A DNA stretch of 26,353 bases from a virus. How positions within the stretch are numbered: the first letter of the stretch is position 1; the number at the start of each line of letters is the position of its first letter. Below are positions 15,632 through 26,300 of this stretch, in pieces. The translations under genes were made by a program, and so were the position numbers. Under the pieces are notes generated by a model that did not search any database, had not been told where the DNA came from, and saw only the letters and a program-made list of their open reading frames with translations. The DNA lies in the IMG/VR virus record IMGVR_UViG_3300021961_000543, positions 1 to 26,353 of that record. The stretch is one strand, 5' to 3'.

Positions 15632-17173
15632 TTAGAACTCTAGAATAATTTTTATATCTTCCCTTTGTTGAGGTGCTCTAGTAACAGAAGCTCTGTTATC
15701 TACATATAAGATCTCACCACTCTTGTTATTTATATCTGGACTTGAGAGACCTGCAGAAAACTCTTGTCCCAGATAATAATCAACTGCTCCTATGGTTATT
15801 GTAGATCCAAAGAAAGATGTATCTATTGGATATGAATTAGATCCTATCTGAATATTTGTTGAATTATCAAATTCATTTTGATCATATGTTGTTGCAGTTT
15901 GAATTCCACTATAACTATCTGCATATTGATAATCAAATGTTATAACATTTCCAGTGGTATAAGTATCAACATAATTAATTCTAGGTTGCAAGTATTTCAA
16001 TACTTGTGTTGTAGAATCAAAACTTATCAGATTTCCAACTCCATCTGATGAAGTTTGTGTCATTATTGAATCTAAAGATTCTGTAATTGAAACAGAATTC
16101 ATTTTGAGTGCATAAACACCAGAACCACTGCTTTCAGTAAAATTGGAATTTGTTCCAAATGCTTTAATATCTTTTATAATTCCAATTCTTGAAAATTGAT
16201 TCCCAACAATAAAGTCTGGATTTGTTGGATCATTTTCAATTCTACTGTATACTAATACTCTAGTTGCACCAAGTTCATTGTAAATATCTGCACCATGTCC
16301 GCCAGCAGGAGGAATTATGACATTAAAGATTGCTTTCTCCCCTCCTAATGGAGGCAGTACAGAATCTAAATCTAATGTAGCATATGTATATTCTAATCCA
16401 CCAGCAGTAACTTCAACTGATACTGGTTTTGATTCTTCATCAAATACTATACTAGCTTCTCCACCAAATCCATCTCCCTTTATTGGAACTCCAGCAAGAG
16501 TTCCTACAAAGTTATATTGTGCTTGCTTTTCAATTAACACAGTTTGAATTTGTCCATTAAATGCATTATATCTTATTCTAGATATTTCAGCATTAGTGGT
16601 ACTTTTCCAATTATTAGGAACTGAAATATAGTTAGTTGAATCAAATTTTAAAACATCTGATGGACTCAGTGTAAATAAGTATTTCCAAACATATCCATCA
16701 GACTCTTTTCTTGGAGAAACATCTGTATGCAATGGTTCCTGAGTTGAAATTACTCCTGCATTTTGATTTGCTGGAGTTGATCCATTATTCAAACATACAT
16801 ATACCCTATAATCCTGATTAATTACATAATATTGTGCATCATAAAGCCTAGTTGCAGAAGCTACTGATGATATATTATAGACACTGTAATCATGTCTATA
16901 CATGTCATATTTTCTACCAGTTATCCATTGAATCTTTGGTATTACTCTAATAACATCTGCAGTGTTTATCCTCTTTACTCCCAAAATAGTATCTCTGTAT
17001 GAATTTGTATACAGATCATTATCAATAGGACTTGGCTGACTGGTATCCCATTCAGTATCTATGGAAGTTGCATTTGGTAGTCCTACAAAAATATAGTAAT
17101 CACCATCTGCAACTTCTTTAATGAAGTTATCACAATTTAATAATCTTAGTTTGTCAGTTACTATCGCTGGCAT
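15632..17173 (-). CDS. 8: gp8, baseplate wedge protein
   Basis: A homologue of T4 gp8, a baseplate wedge subunit. The match is clearest at the ends. DGYVWKYLFTLSPSDVLKF followed by NYISVPNNW parallels T4 DGYVWEYLFEIPPDVSINRCTNEYIVVPWP, and the C-terminus GEILYVDNRASVTRAPQQRE, then DIKIILEF, parallels T4 GEMIYMENRPPIIMAMDQTEEINILFTF. The N-terminus also fits (DNFIKEVADGDYYIFVGLP and LGVKRINTADVIRVIPKIQW). The protein has 513 residues against 334 in T4; the extra length is in the middle and includes a GxxY beta repeat (EVTAGGLEYTYA). A TAATAAATAG motif lies 21 nt before the ATG, and only a weak AAAG precedes the start. The next gene begins 4 nt after its stop. Confidence 0.92.
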   Translation of the reverse strand: MPAIVTDKLRLLNCDNFIKEVADGDYYIFVGLPNATSIDTEWDTSQPSPIDNDLYTNSYRDTILGVKRINTADVIRVIPKIQWITGRKYDMYRHDYSVYNISSVASATRLYDAQYYVINQDYRVYVCLNNGSTPANQNAGVISTQEPLHTDVSPRKESDGYVWKYLFTLSPSDVLKFDSTNYISVPNNWKSTTNAEISRIRYNAFNGQIQTVLIEKQAQYNFVGTLAGVPIKGDGFGGEASIVFDEESKPVSVEVTAGGLEYTYATLDLDSVLPPLGGEKAIFNVIIPPAGGHGADIYNELGATRVLVYSRIENDPTNPDFIVGNQFSRIGIIKDIKAFGTNSNFTESSGSGVYALKMNSVSITESLDSIMTQTSSDGVGNLISFDSTTQVLKYLQPRINYVDTYTTGNVITFDYQYADSYSGIQTATTYDQNEFDNSTNIQIGSNSYPIDTSFFGSTITIGAVDYYLGQEFSAGLSSPDINNKSGEILYVDNRASVTRAPQQREDIKIILEF

Positions 17174-17194
17174 TTGACTTTGATTCTTTACTGC

Positions 17195-17204
17195 TATTTA
17201 TTAG
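17195..17204 (-). promoter_or_regulatory. T4-late-like promoter motif upstream of gp8
   Basis: CTAATAAATA on the minus strand includes AATAAATA, a 7 of 8 match to the T4 late consensus TATAAATA. It ends 21 nt before the gp8 ATG, a suitable distance for a short leader. It overlaps the TAA of the upstream gene. Confidence 0.45.
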
Positions 17205-20200
17205 TTAATTCTATAAAAACTTATTGGAATTGTGTTTATTCCTGTTGGGGAAGTTGAATAATAACTAGTGCCAAGATAAAGGTTTTCAGATTCTGTAGAT
17301 ATTCCTAAAGATGGAGATCCAATATCAATATAACTTGCGCCAATAGAAACTACTTTTACTCCTCCAAGGGTATAAGAAGATTCTATGTAATCACCTACTT
17401 GAACTAAAGATCCTATTCCAGAATTAGTATTAATTCCAATTATATTTGTAGAAATTCCACTAAATGTTCCATCTGTGGTAGTTATTCCAATAGTTTGAAC
17501 CCCAACAACAACCTCATAATCAAATGATAATAATGTAATGCTACTAACTCCAGCAGTAAGTTTTTCTCTATCTTTAAAAATAAGTTCACCATTAATAATA
17601 GAATCTGCTTTTTGAGGAGTCCAAGTAACTGATCTTCTTTGTGAGGATGAATCAGAAAGTCCTCTATCATTATAAACCTCAGTTCTAACAGTATCAGAAC
17701 TTTCAATTCTTTGAATTGTTCTTCTCTTTTGTGCTATTGGAGGTCCTGAGAAAATATTTTTTTGTATGTCTAGTAAATCACCTTCCTCAACATCAGTTTG
17801 TGATTGGAAAAATTCAGAATCTCCATCAAACCCTTCATAGAAATATACTTTAATAGTGCTTCCTAAAGGAGGAGCTTCTGTAAATTCCAATAAGGATCCT
17901 CCCAAAAATGTATAAGAATCTCCAGGTCTTTGTAAAACATCATTTATAAACACTAGCATGTTATATGATAAATCAATTCCAGATGCAAGATCTGATTCTA
18001 AACTTGTTCTTCTAATAATTTCTCCAGATTCAGTTTGAACCTTTTCATATAAAGTAAATATAGTTCTTCTACCATTAACTTTATTTGTCAAATCTTCCAA
18101 TTTTCTCAATTTCCCAACATTCCAAGCAGAGAATTCATCTTTTGCTACTTCATTAATAGTAATTTGAAGTTCTTCTGCGCTAGTTTGAGTTGAAAGACCC
18201 AATACTCCAGATGGTCTAAGAATTTCTCCAACTCTATAATTATACCCTCTATTGGTGAAAATTAAATCACTAATTTCTCCAAACTCATCTACCTTTAGTG
18301 TTACTGAAGCACCAATGCCAGCAGCAGATCCAGTTAATGGGATATTATCATAAGGAGAAGGGTCGTCAAATTTTAAGATATAATTGTACTCATATTTTGT
18401 TACAGTATCTCCAGTTGTATGAGCAGAACCAGTAGTTCCCAATAGTCCCCTTACAGATCCAGTTAAAGAACCAGTTCCAACATCAATTCCAGTATATTTA
18501 ATAATTTCACTATTAATCAAAACATATCCTGGATGGTTTGCTTCTACTAATTGTCCTCTAAAATATTCAAATTCAGATGTTGATGCTACTGACACTAGAG
18601 TTCCATCTGGATCAAGTTCAGCAATATCTGAAGTTAAAGTTGAAGAAGTTCCATTATATACATATCCAGATCCACTGGTAACTATTCCAACTCCTGTTAT
18701 TATTCCAGTAACTGCATCTGGATAAGCAATTCCTAAAGCACCACTGCCAGAAATTTCTGCATTATCTATGGTAATATAGTATGTTGTTATTCCAGTCCTA
18801 TAACCAGATCCAGGATCACCCAATATTAAAGTTGAAATTGTACCATCTGATGCTGGAACAGCAATTCCATTAGCTGGTTTTTGTGGAATGTATAATGACC
18901 CACTTGTTACCCCATAACCAACAATAATGCCTCCCCTAGGAAGACCTCCAACATTAACATCATAATCTTTTGTGTCTAAAGATCCTTTAAATTCTATAAA
19001 TGTTTGTCCAGTACTTCCAATACCAACTTCCCTATATTCAAAAGATTCTTCAGCTTCTGGGTATTGGAAAATACTATTGATAAGAACAATTCCATTGTCT
19101 GAAGATATGCCAATAGTACTAACTCCAGAAACATTTAATTCAAATGAACTGGTGATCCCTGTAAATTGCTCTGAGATGTCATCAAACACATAATTTCCAT
19201 CATAATTAGATCTTAAAAATACTCTACCATCAAAAGAACTATTTTCTGTAGGTAAAACTAAAAATAATTGAAAAGATCCTACTGGAAACTCATTTCCACT
19301 ATTAGTTGTAAATTGAATATAATTATCATTAAAGGAATTAAATAAAGTATCTGCAAATTGAAAAGTATTGTTAGCACTCCTTATCAAATAATAAATTGCA
19401 CCATTAACTAATTCTACAGGAGGATTTTCTGAATAAAAAACACATTGAGATCCAGTAACAATGTTAGTTTGATCTGCTGCTGTAAAATAAGTAAAAGATG
19501 AGTCTGCAAAATCAACATCAGATGTTGGAATAGTTAAATTGATTTTTTTACCTTCTAGTGGAGCATCACTAAAATAGATCTTATCTTGGACAATATTATA
19601 AGAACCTGCTAAAACTTCACATGCAGTTTGAGTTATAATTCCAGAAAAAATTATTTGAGGAGTCCCCAAAACACCAATTCCCCTAGAAACTGATACCTCT
19701 TTGCTGGAATAATTTATGGCAGATACTTTAACTATTTCATTATTAGATCCAGAATAAACCTTTAATAAAGTTCCTAATCTTACGTTTTCTAAAGTGTCTA
19801 AAGTGAATGATGTATTAGTATAAGTTACTATACCCACAGTAGAAGCTACTGCAACTGGTGATTGGATTATATTATCAATTGCTATTAAACATTTAGAATT
19901 TTGCTTTTCTGTTGTTAATGTGTGGATTGTTCCAATGCCAGTAGTAGTTATTCCAACATAATCTCCAGATAAAGCTAAAGATGAAGCTAAAGCTACTCTA
20001 ATAGTATCTTTATCAATTACAATTGGATAGACTTCACTGGGAAGATAACTAGAAAATCCAATATTTCCTGGACTAGTTGTTGTAATTCCTATTGAGGTTC
20101 CTGTTCCTGGATTGTATATTAATTTTTCTCCAGTTTTAAAAAAGTGCTCTCTTACAATTATTCTATCTGAAGATATCCCAACAATATCACTATTTGATCC

Positions 20201-20305
20201 ATTAAAAGTTTTATGAAAAATTGGTTCCCCCTCATGTCTTAGAGGAAATGAGGTTCTCCCATATATGGAAGGAGTATAAATTGCACCAATATCTGAAACA
20301 GGCAT
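17201..20305 (-). CDS. Large baseplate-region structural protein
   Basis: A 1034-residue, beta-rich protein lying directly before gp8, the place of gene 7 in T4 (gp7 is 1032 residues). I see no convincing sequence match to T4 gp7, so I give no symbol. Visible elements are an N-terminal RTSFPLRHEGEPIFHKTFNG and a TGEKLIYNPG module, a repeated GxGY motif (GDPGSGYRTG, TSGSGYVYNG, TNRGYNYRVG) in the middle, and a distinctive segment near residues 740-880 (KLRKLEDLTNKVNGRRTIFT, then INDVLQRPGDSYTFLGGSLL, then FSGPPIAQKRRTIQRI). The C-terminus is rich in GIST/GIT repeats. Such proteins occur next to gp8 in marine T4-like phages as virion structural proteins. No strong ribosome site is seen: a TAATAAATA motif ends only 8 nt before the ATG, leaving little room for a leader. 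Confidence 0.75.
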   Translation of the reverse strand: MPVSDIGAIYTPSIYGRTSFPLRHEGEPIFHKTFNGSNSDIVGISSDRIIVREHFFKTGEKLIYNPGTGTSIGITTTSPGNIGFSSYLPSEVYPIVIDKDTIRVALASSLALSGDYVGITTTGIGTIHTLTTEKQNSKCLIAIDNIIQSPVAVASTVGIVTYTNTSFTLDTLENVRLGTLLKVYSGSNNEIVKVSAINYSSKEVSVSRGIGVLGTPQIIFSGIITQTACEVLAGSYNIVQDKIYFSDAPLEGKKINLTIPTSDVDFADSSFTYFTAADQTNIVTGSQCVFYSENPPVELVNGAIYYLIRSANNTFQFADTLFNSFNDNYIQFTTNSGNEFPVGSFQLFLVLPTENSSFDGRVFLRSNYDGNYVFDDISEQFTGITSSFELNVSGVSTIGISSDNGIVLINSIFQYPEAEESFEYREVGIGSTGQTFIEFKGSLDTKDYDVNVGGLPRGGIIVGYGVTSGSLYIPQKPANGIAVPASDGTISTLILGDPGSGYRTGITTYYITIDNAEISGSGALGIAYPDAVTGIITGVGIVTSGSGYVYNGTSSTLTSDIAELDPDGTLVSVASTSEFEYFRGQLVEANHPGYVLINSEIIKYTGIDVGTGSLTGSVRGLLGTTGSAHTTGDTVTKYEYNYILKFDDPSPYDNIPLTGSAAGIGASVTLKVDEFGEISDLIFTNRGYNYRVGEILRPSGVLGLSTQTSAEELQITINEVAKDEFSAWNVGKLRKLEDLTNKVNGRRTIFTLYEKVQTESGEIIRRTSLESDLASGIDLSYNMLVFINDVLQRPGDSYTFLGGSLLEFTEAPPLGSTIKVYFYEGFDGDSEFFQSQTDVEEGDLLDIQKNIFSGPPIAQKRRTIQRIESSDTVRTEVYNDRGLSDSSSQRRSVTWTPQKADSIINGELIFKDREKLTAGVSSITLLSFDYEVVVGVQTIGITTTDGTFSGISTNIIGINTNSGIGSLVQVGDYIESSYTLGGVKVVSIGASYIDIGSPSLGISTESENLYLGTSYYSTSPTGINTIPISFYRIN

Positions 20306-20313
20306 TTTTGAAA

Positions 20314-20323
20314 TATTTATTAG
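20314..20323 (-). promoter_or_regulatory. Second copy of the CTAATAAATA motif
   Basis: The same decamer that precedes gp8 is present, again overlapping the stop codon of the upstream gene. Here it ends only 8 nt before the next ATG, so a transcript starting from it would be almost leaderless. It may be a chance result of TAA TAA ATA at a gene end. Confidence 0.2.
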
Positions 20324-23300
20324 ATATTTGAAGAAATAATTGACTTCTTAATTATTTTAAAATTATAATCTCCAGATACTTTGGGAGTAAAGGAAAGAAT
20401 ATATTCTGGTCCAGAAGGATTGTAGACATTTTCAATAGCAAACTCTTCAGGACTCATATTTCCAGCAAATCCATAGGATACTAAATTATTATAATCTTTG
20501 AAATGAACTGCAGAAATTTGGAATATAGATCTTTCTGTAGAAAGTCCTACTGTTTTTTCTGCCTGTACAATGTATTTTGTTGCTGCAAAAGTTTGTGGAA
20601 CTGTAGTCACACCAACTTGAGATGATCCACTGTAATTATAATTTTCACTTGTAGTCACTGTAAGATCTGTTACAACATCATATGGAGAAGTTGGATTGTC
20701 ATGAATTATTTGAAGATTGCTCATAACTGTTAATGCAATTCCAACAGCAGGAGTATATGTAAACTCTACAGATCCACCTGGAGTGGTTGAAATTCCAAAT
20801 GTCCCTAGATTTTTAGTTTTAGATTCAGCAAAAACATTAAAATCAATCACATTATCTACATTTTTTACAAATGAAAATTCAAATGATTCTTCAACTCTTT
20901 TTGATGCAGATGAAACTCCAATAAAACCAATTCCAGATTCTAAATCTGCCAAAGGATAACTATAAACAACTTGAGATGATGGAGAACCTGAAGCAGCATA
21001 TTCTTGGGTAGATTCAATGGTATCAACATATCCATATGAGGTTGATGTGATACCTGCAACTAATGATGCAGTTTCTTTTACTGCTGCTATAGAATAGCTA
21101 TTAAAAATGTTTTTAGGAACAAATTCTATAGTAACTTCATCATCATTTGTTGGACTAATATTTGCTTTTATTTCACCTAAAGGTTTTTGTACTATTCCAT
21201 TATTATAAAAATCATAATAGTATGCATATGAAGTTATATCAATTATTGGTCCAGTTCTATTAACAAATACATCCATTATTTGAGGTAACTCAAAATCACC
21301 AAAGAATGATATAGTTGATGAAATAAAGAAGAAATATTTTAATACAATTTCATCTGTAGTATCAACAGTATCAATTGTAACTGTTAAGAATGGTGAATTA
21401 TCAGTATCAAACTGATTGGATATGTCATCTATAGACAATACTCTATTATTTCTGGATAAAATATAATCTGAAAGTTTTTTAGTTGTAAACTTCAGGTACT
21501 CTGAATATACACCATCACTTTCATCAATATCTTCTTCAATAACTAAATCAAAGTTTTGAATTGAGGTTACATCTTGTTCAGAAACAAGAGAAATGCTGAT
21601 TAGGGATGATTGATCAGATCCTACTGTTAAAGTAGATCCTATAGAAACTGGTAATTGAGATTCTACTGAAAGATCTCCAAACTGTTTATATCCAGAGACA
21701 TGAGATAGATCAGAAAGGATGGGCTGCCATTCAGTGTAAGATTTTCTACTCTTTAAACTATATGAGAAATTCTGATAATAGTCACTATCTTGTAGTTTTT
21801 GTAAAATACTAGACAAGTTTCCTCTAAAATCTTTCCATCCTATGGACTCTGAAACACTCGAGTCTAATTTTAAGGATGAATTGAATTTTTCAATTTTATA
21901 GATATCAGATGCTGCATTTGATGTTTTCCCAACAATCTCATCATCTATCTTTAATCCATCACTATTATGAACTTTGATAATATTAGTAATTGGTTCATTG
22001 TTTGGATTATTAATTATTTGCTTATCTAAAGGAGAAATAATTTCAGAGTTAAAATACTTAGATTTTTCTAGGGTTGTTTCAAATTTAGCAATATTATCAT
22101 TTAATGAAACAGTTGCATTAAATGTTAATGCACTAAACACTCCAGGAAATTTATCTAGTTCATATCTAATTGTAGCTGCATTTGGAGATCCAGTATTTTG
22201 ATTAACATAAGTAACAGTAAATGTGCTATATCCATAATCTGAACTATTATATCCAGATCCAGTGCTAGCAATTATATTTTCTACAAAAATTTCATCACCA
22301 ACAGAAAATGGGATTGGATTTGATGTTGTAAATCCAGATATAGGTGTTTCTAATGTTAACTCTACTAAATATGGATCTGATCCAGAAGAAGATGCATTTA
22401 AAATTCTTACTCCATTGCTATTGTTTATTGCTAAAACCTTATCATCAGTTGATTTTAATTTAGATGATTTGTTAGTAACTACAACTCTTTCTACTGTATT
22501 TTTTGTTACAATAGCAGATGCTTGGAATTTATCATCAACTTCTCCTGTGGTTTGGTTATAGAGAATTAATGTTGGGGATGTTCTATAATTTTTTCCTGCA
22601 TGAGAAACGCTCACTCCAGAAACAACATAACTATCTTTAATTTTCAATGCTGAAAATGTATTTGATACTGGAGATAGGGTTTTATCACTAGGATAAACAG
22701 TTTCTGTATTAAGAATTTTTATTGATTTTACATTTCCAATAGTTGTACTTACTGGAAATAAATCTAGACCCTTTCCAGATGTTGTTGTAATTTTTTTGAT
22801 ATCTGGAACTCTCTTATAATTATATCCACCATAAATCAACTTCAATGAATTTACTGGACCTTTTATTCCTGAATCTAAAACGGAATATGACAAATCAGAA
22901 AGAGAACTTGTATACTCAGACCTTTCAGGATAAACTGGAAGATTGTAATCAAATGTTGTAGAAGTTACTCCTATAATTTTTGAGGATCTATTGTAAAGAC
23001 TAGATTCAATTTTTAGTTGATTATTATTAGTAACTGTAAAATCTGAATAAATTTCTTCTCCACTAGTAATATCAACTAAGTTGTAATATAAAATTTTGGG
23101 AGTATTCTCAGTTATATTGAGAGTTAGTTGAGTATTACTTTTAATGACTTCTATTCCAGATTCTTCATTTCCAAAATATGGATTTCTAAAGAATTCATCT
23201 GAATATAAATTAAAATCTTTTCCTGAAATTGTAGAATCTGTTAAATCAAAAACTACAATGTCATTGGAATAAACTTTTACTTGGGGATTTATCTGACTAT

Positions 23301-26300
23301 CTATTAAAACTCTTTTGCTGGTATTTGCATAACCAACAGTAAAAGTTGTGGTTATTCCAGAAATAACTTTTAAATTAATATTGTTTCCAATATCTAATCC
23401 ATGAGAGGATGCTAAAGAAACATTGACATTAACTTGAGAAATATCTCCAGTTACAATATTTGGTCTTTGAGTTTTAAATTTATGAAGATTTCCTGTACCA
23501 ACTGCATTGTATCTCAATAGAGCATCCCAATTATTAATATCTTTGATATCTTGAACTAAACCAATAGAATATTCTGATATTTTAACAACAAATATATTAG
23601 GTAAATCTGAGAGTAATCCTGCATTTGTAGTTATGGAAGATCCATTATTAGAATAAACTATTCTATCCCCAGTTTTAAATTTGTGATTTGGCAGATATAT
23701 TTGACCATGCTCAATATATTTTGTAATTGAAACACCAACTCCCAATGGATAGGATGTTAAGGTATTTCCAACTCCAGCAATTGTACTTATTCCAACTGAT
23801 ATTGAATTTACTGGATTAAAATAATATGAATCATCAGTTTGAGAGATAGACTTATTATAATTAAAATCAGATAAAGTAAAAGATGAAACTACATTTGATA
23901 CTGTAGATCCAGTTGAATATCCAGGTGACCCAGAATATCTTAGAACATTTAATCTAGAGTTTATGTTATCTACTCCAACAATTCTTAAAACCTCACTGCC
24001 AATTTTAACTTCATCATCAATATTATATCCAATTACTGGTGCTTTTACCTTTATACTTGTTACTAATCCTGTTGTAGATGCATCTGGAAGTGCCTCAGAT
24101 AGGACAGTGGATGATTCCTCAACATTAATCTTAAAGAATCCCTCTAAAGAAGAATGTTCTGTTGTGGAGATTCCACTTATATTAATATAAGTAGCATTTT
24201 TAAATCCATGAGCAGTTGTGGCTACTCCAACAACACTAGATCCAGACGAATAGAATACAACATCAGAAAAACTTGTTATTCCAGATGTTATTGTTGAAAT
24301 GCTAACTCCAGAAATTGAGTTTACTACAGCAAATGCACCAACTCCACCAGAAAGTTCATCTTCAAATTCAATCTTATCTCCTATCTCATAATCAAATCCC
24401 CCATCTACAATATCTACAGATTTTATACTTCCCCCAGAAGTTGAATTTATTATTGCATCTGGATTTGGTGATTTTGTAACCAAATTAAAGTATTCGTAGT
24501 AATTTTCTTTATCTTCTACTCTATAAGGTCTAGTATATTTAATAATTCCTAAATCATTAAAATTCAAATCTTGATTCTGATTTACATTAAAATTAGATTC
24601 TTCTGGAATGTAATTAAATGTATTTCCAATTATGTAAGGGAATACAGGATTGTTGTTTTCATCAATAGTGCAATAATAAGCATATATTCCTTGTGGATAT
24701 TCTGGTGTTACTGCAAATCTTCCATTATTTTCATCTAAAGTTCCTGTATTTGTGAAAGTATAATCTTCAATACAGTCTATAGATTGTGATGGACTGACTT
24801 TATTTCTTGTATATCCACTAACCATTCTAATGATAGATCCACTTCCATTGGTGAATTCATATGCATATGGTCCATATATTGGACATCCATCATATGCCCA
24901 TCCAACAATTGGTGAGTGTTTTGCTGATTGTATTCCAAATGAATTTATTAAATTAGAATCTAAGAAAAATGTTCCAAAAGTGTTTCCAAATTTAGAATAC
25001 TTTGCTCCAAATAAATATCCATTTCTTAAATTAGAAATTCCTAATTTTGAAACTTCATTCAAAGTCCAATTAACTAAGTTTGCAGAAACTTTTAAATTTT
25101 TTCCTTTATTCACTACCTTCACAACAGTATCTGTTGAAGCATATCCAACTCCAGGATTAATAATTTTAACATCTATTATTTGACCATAACTAACTTGTCC
25201 ATTATAAATTTCCCCATTGCTGATAACTGGAGAAATTTCTGCTCCATAACCTTGCCCAGTAATAACCAATTCAAAATCATTAAAATATTTTTGTCCAGCA
25301 TTTTTTACTACAACATCAATAATTTTTCCATCTTGTATTAATGGATAAAATTCACCATCATACCCTTCTAATACTTGAACTAAGGGTTTTTTGTGATAAT
25401 TAATTATATTTTTTTCTCCAAGTAGTTGTTTTGCTGGTTTAGAAAGACCTCTTTGAACTTCTACTTTTTTAACATATCCCCTAACAACTGGAACTATAGT
25501 TGCACCATATCCAGTTACTGCAGAAGCAGTTTTTTTAATTTTTCCATCAATAGATACTTCAATTGGTGGATATTGTACAAAATAAGTAGTTGCAAAATCT
25601 AAGTCACTTATATTGACAATTTGAGTTCTTTTTTTATCTTCAGTTAGTCTAAATGAATTGTTATCGAGTTTATCAATGTAATAAATTTGCCCTTCAGTTA
25701 TTCCACCTAAAGGTGTTCCTTCGGAGGTAACTATAACTTCTTCCCCATTATCATATTGATGATCATCAAAGTAAAAAATATTATCAAAAATATTAATATT
25801 ATCTACGCCAAATGATAATTTTTTATATTTAAATCCAGATTGAATTCCAACAAAAGATACCTTATCTATAACTTGAATTTTTTCCAAAGATCTAAATTGT
25901 TGAACCCCACCTCCAGTTGTTCTCAAATTGATTAAATTAGTTCCATTTATAGCATCTTCTTTTGTATTGGCAATTCTTATTGAAGTAGCTGAACCAACAG
26001 TGGAAACATAATACACACCTTGATCTAACAATGTTCCATCATTGACCACTGTTCCAATTCCAATGGGGAAAGTACCAAAAGTTTCATAAACAACAGCTTC
26101 TCCATCAACAAATGGATGTATTGATGAAAATTGAAAATAGTCTCCTAAAGTTCTTACTACTGTATCTTTAGTAGTAGCATTAAATTTTTTGACCTTATCA
26201 ATATATCTCATTTTAACTGTAGTGGGAACATCTTCCCTATTACCACCAGTTATTATTACTGATGGAACACCTTCATAATCATATCCAGGATTAGTAACTT

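Noticed and set aside
15989-16006. Palindrome CAAGTATT-TC-AATACTTG inside gp8
   Set aside because: The 8-bp arms with a two-base centre are within what chance gives in an A+T-rich 26-kb sequence, and it lies mid-gene with no functional context.
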